NCBI RefSeq assembly: GCF_958295425.1
Contig: NC_081148.1
Coordinates: 11,503,466-11,567,465, forward strand
Source of the DNA: Solea solea
Lineage: Eukaryota; Chordata; Actinopteri; Pleuronectiformes; Soleidae
Length of the DNA: 64,000 nucleotides
Direction: 5' to 3'
The position numbers and the translations under genes are program-made. Below the pieces are notes generated by a model. That model was not told the origin of the DNA, did not search any database, and saw nothing but the letters and a program-made list of their open reading frames with translations. Within the stretch, counting starts at the first letter, position 1, and every line of letters begins with the position of its first letter. Of the stretch, positions 60,922-64,000 are shown in pieces.

Positions 60922-61752
60922 CAAACACCAACTCCACTGTTCTTATATTCTTACCGACCTCAGTGATCTGCATTTTTCAGATGGTTGGTATCATCTTGTT
61001 ACTGCATTTGAAAGGTAATCATTGCTTGCTTGGTTCCTGCTCAGCAAAAGGTTGAATTGGCAGTGTAAGTGTGTATAATTAAAACATTAAAACAAAAAAA
61101 GAAGAAAGGAAACTATTATTATACAAACCGAAACGGCTGGATTACACGCAAGCATAGCCCAGGAATACAATCGACAGAAGTCATCAGATACTAGTCACAC
61201 ATTTGAAGTTTTGTCCCACATGATAAAACCTGTATTTATCTTGTACTCGACGTGTGTGTGACTGAACAGTGTAAGGGTTTGGTGCATGGGATTCAGGCCT
61301 AGACCCGCAGGATTACGTCTGTCTGTAGAGGAAGGGGATCTTACTAACAGCACGCTCTGTGAACACCCAAGTCTCTTTCATCTGTTCTTTTTCTGGCTCA
61401 CCATGTATTGCCTTCTTACTTTCCAGCATTTTCTGTTTTTGTGGTGTAATCACATGTTCATATTCATGTTTTGCTGCACTACTGGCAAGTGTGGAATGAT
61501 GCCGTATATACTGTATAGGTCGGTACCCAAGAATTGACATTACATTTGAACATTTTGGTTTACAGAAAAATAGCTCAAAAAGTGTTAGATTAGCATTAAA
61601 TGTATAAAGTCACAGATTATTTATTGCCTGTGGAGGGCAGTATGACACCTCTACAGCCTGTCGGAATTTATTATTAGAAGAAGAAGAAGACTTTTTTTTT
61701 TTCCTGAGCACATTAATGCACCCCAGAAGAGATATCCTTAAATTCCATCCAT

Positions 61753-62104
61753 TTAAAGGTCACACGTGTAACATTTAGGAGGGTTTATGGGACGAAATGG
61801 AATGTATTACATCCATAAATGTGTTTGTTTAAGAGTATAATTGCTTTTGAATAAGAATTTGTTTGGCTTCTGTGGCCTTAAAACATTTTATATGTACTGT
61901 GAGCAAGGGCCTTGCTTTATAGTGGCCAGCATCTTGCGGCACCATGTGATTACAGCAGCCAGGTATGTTGATGCACTTCACCATACAAATGAGAGACTGG
62001 ACGAGACGTGACTGACTTGGAGAGAGTTGCTAAAGAGTGCAAAGGTCACACTTTACCTCTTGGGAATGGGACGAGTGTCTAGTTCTTACACGGTGGACCT
62101 TTAA
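61753..62104. mobile_element. Short DNA transposon (MITE) flanked by TTAA
   Basis: TTAA at 61753-61756 and 62101-62104 flank a 344-bp body. The ends are AGGTCACACGTGTAA on the left and, inverted, AGGTCCACCGTGTAA on the right, matching at 12 of 15 positions. TTAA target duplication is typical of piggyBac and Kolobok elements. No transposase ORF is present. The inverted ends and target duplication are visible directly; the superfamily is inferred. Confidence 0.72.
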
Positions 62105-62299
62105 GTTCAATTTGCTGATATCAATTAAATTAACTGCCGATTTTTTTCTCATAGCACCAACATCAGACCCAATTTTACAACCATACCCTTGATCAATATG
62201 TATGACATCATTATGCACATGTGGAGGCTCAACTCTTTGAATGAATTAAACATGTTTAATTACACTGGCAAAGGTAAGTAGGTAATAGTAATATTAAAG

Positions 62300-62720
62300 A
62301 GTTCTTCAGCCCGCGCTGAGTAAACACAGCCTTTTGTACGGGGCTTCAACGGCCCAGGTCTCTCCATTCATAGGCCATGGTAATGTGATTTATGGGATAT
62401 CCATTTGCAGCAGAGCAGAATGATAGAGTACATGGTGCAACCCGTGCTCCCCACCTGGCCATGCTTACACTGAATAAAAGCCTTGTACCTGTCTCGCGGC
62501 AGGTGACCTCCCATTCAAACGGCATCAGAATGCAGGAATGGCTCTCCGTCGTGATGACTTTGAATAACTACATGCATATGGGTGGCATACATTATCTCCA
62601 GGCTCTCGTGTGCATGAATTATGGCCCACTTTTTCAAGTATTGTCTATGAGCTCATATTTTACCTGCGCTTCATTCTTGATTTGATGAAAGAATGGTCCG
62701 CCTTTAATGGACAGGCAAGT
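62300..62720. promoter_or_regulatory. Candidate conserved non-coding element, intron 8
   Basis: GGCCATGGTAATGTGATTTA, CCATTTGCAGCAGAGCAG, CCCCACCTGGCCATGCTTAC (E-box), GGCAGGTGACCTCCC (E-box) and TGCATGAATTATGGCCC blocks, repeat-free. The ORFs across it show no family resemblance. Confidence 0.28.
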
Positions 62721-64000
62721 GGGAGTGTTTTAAGAATATGGCAGCTTTTGCTGTTTTTATTACGCTGTAACTTACCTGGATTTACAGGCATTGTGAAGTT
62801 TGAAAAGGCCCTCTGTTGTTACTTGTATTTAAGTGTTTTCATTGCATTTCCTCTGCTTTCATCATGCTTTTGCAGTTGATTTATTTGCAAAGGTTCCCAC
62901 CTAATAGCAGAATCTCTGAGTTTTCATTGAGGGCTGAAGGGATTTGACTCGAAAATAGTGTTGGCTAAGTGGTAGTTGCCACGTTCCCTCTATCTAAATC
63001 CCCTTGTGTTGACATGGTAACCTTGGTGTTAGTTCTGGGCCATATCATTTAAAAGTTTTTTTTTCTTTGACTGGGGTAGGGATGAGAGGAGAGTGGTGTG
63101 AGGCAAGGTGGTGGTGGTGGGGTGGTCGCTATATGCTCTGGCTATCCTGGTATTCCTCGCTAGGGGTAGAGGGGTGGGTTAGTGGGGGCATCGCGCCTCA
63201 GTCACTCACTTTGGGGGAAACTGTCGAGTGTAGATCCGGAGCACCGAAGTGAGAAAAAGCTGGCGGTGCAGAGGGAAGGGAGGAGGAGCACAAAGGGTGC
63301 TTGGGCTCTGTAAAGGGCAGTGAATAATGGGTCGGTCCTTTCACAGAGGCTGCTAACCTTTTGGCAGCCACCAGCAAACTCCATTCTCCTCTGCCGATCT
63401 CGGAGGACAATATGCCCGGGCCGGGCTTTGAATGAAGCGCTACCACCAACAGTGTTCCCATTCAGCGGCTGGTTGGGAACCATCTTTTTGGCCATTGTCC
63501 TAACTCTGACTCCTACCCCCAGAAAACAGAGCAGGAAAGGGGACAGGGGGAATATCTAAAGCCAAACTCCCCCCTCCTTCCCTCTCCTCGCCTCTCTCTC
63601 CTTCTCTGAGCTCTAATCTCTCATTGCGGAATAGGAGAGGAGGGGAGGGGAGGGGTGCTGTTGAACACACCACCAGCTGAGATCCATGAGGCAGCCGGCA
63701 CAGGAGCTGATCACACAACAGTGCTGGGGACTGAGCTCTGCTGCTGGGTATCAAACTTCAGTCTGTGTCTTATCTGGGGCCCAGTCCTAATAATGCAGCT
63801 TGCAGCCCATTGAGAACACATCTGATAAGCCTTTTCCTCTGTGGCCCTTTTAACTGCTAAACGGTGTTTATCTCCAAAGTGCTTCAAGGCCTCTAGGGAA
63901 CAATGCTGAGAAGGAACAGCGTTTAGCCAGCCAGACCTCACTATTGAGTCACATCAAAAAAGCGCTGCTCTAAAGCTTGGAGTGGCCCACTTCCATGAGA

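Larger units (their letters stand above)
60883..64000 (+). other. INPP5A intron 8, 5' part
   Basis: Intron sequence running off the window. It begins with GTACTA and a CA-rich run, holds a TTAA-flanked MITE (61757-62100), a regulatory-looking stretch (about 62300-62720) and purine-rich (GGT)n and (AGGGG)n patches near 63106-63125 and 63635-63656. The next exon, expected to begin by finishing an Arg codon and then Ile-Ile/Ile-Asp-like residues, was not found. Confidence 0.85.

Noticed and set aside
62300..62900. Coding exon 9 of INPP5A
   Set aside because: No sequence encoding the expected FEKVSYFVFGDFNF-type segment. The open frames here have unrelated translations.

Overview
The window is vertebrate nuclear DNA, almost certainly from a ray-finned (teleost) fish. 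It has short GT-AG exons in long AT-rich introns, dense (CA)n and (CT)n microsatellites, a tRNA-headed SINE family with sequence characteristic of fish genomes, and several copies of non-autonomous DNA transposons. There are no bacterial-style genes or operons.

The one gene I can support is INPP5A, the type I inositol polyphosphate-5-phosphatase, on the + strand. It is incomplete at both ends. Seven consecutive coding exons (2 to 8 in the usual vertebrate numbering) lie at 14289-14330, 24399-24499, 24812-24899, 51663-51726, 53138-53241, 59726-59778 and 60763-60882. Joined in order they form one open frame of 572 nt (190 codons plus 2 nt), about residues 26-216 of a roughly 412-residue enzyme. 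Every junction has AG/GT splice sites and matching codon phase. The start codon exon lies upstream of the window. The exons with the later catalytic motifs lie downstream.

Layout: 1-14288 is the end of intron 1. Intron 2 (10.1 kb) holds a SINE, an hAT-like element and a CpG-rich patch. Intron 3 is only 312 bp. Intron 4 is 26.8 kb and holds many stretches that look like conserved non-coding regulatory DNA, with TAATTA homeodomain cores and octamer and SOX-like sites, plus two more hAT-like copies and a reversed SINE fragment. Introns 5 to 7 are 1.4, 6.5 and 1.0 kb, and 60883-64000 is the start of intron 8.

I found no new protein system. The best leads are (a) the regulatory-looking sequence in introns 4, 6 and 8, which may serve a neighbouring developmental gene (NKX6-2 adjoins INPP5A in human), (b) a CA repeat four bases after the exon 8 donor, where exon 8 can be skipped in frame, and (c) the families of short transposons. 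Conservation could not be tested here, so all regulatory calls are inferences from base composition and motifs.
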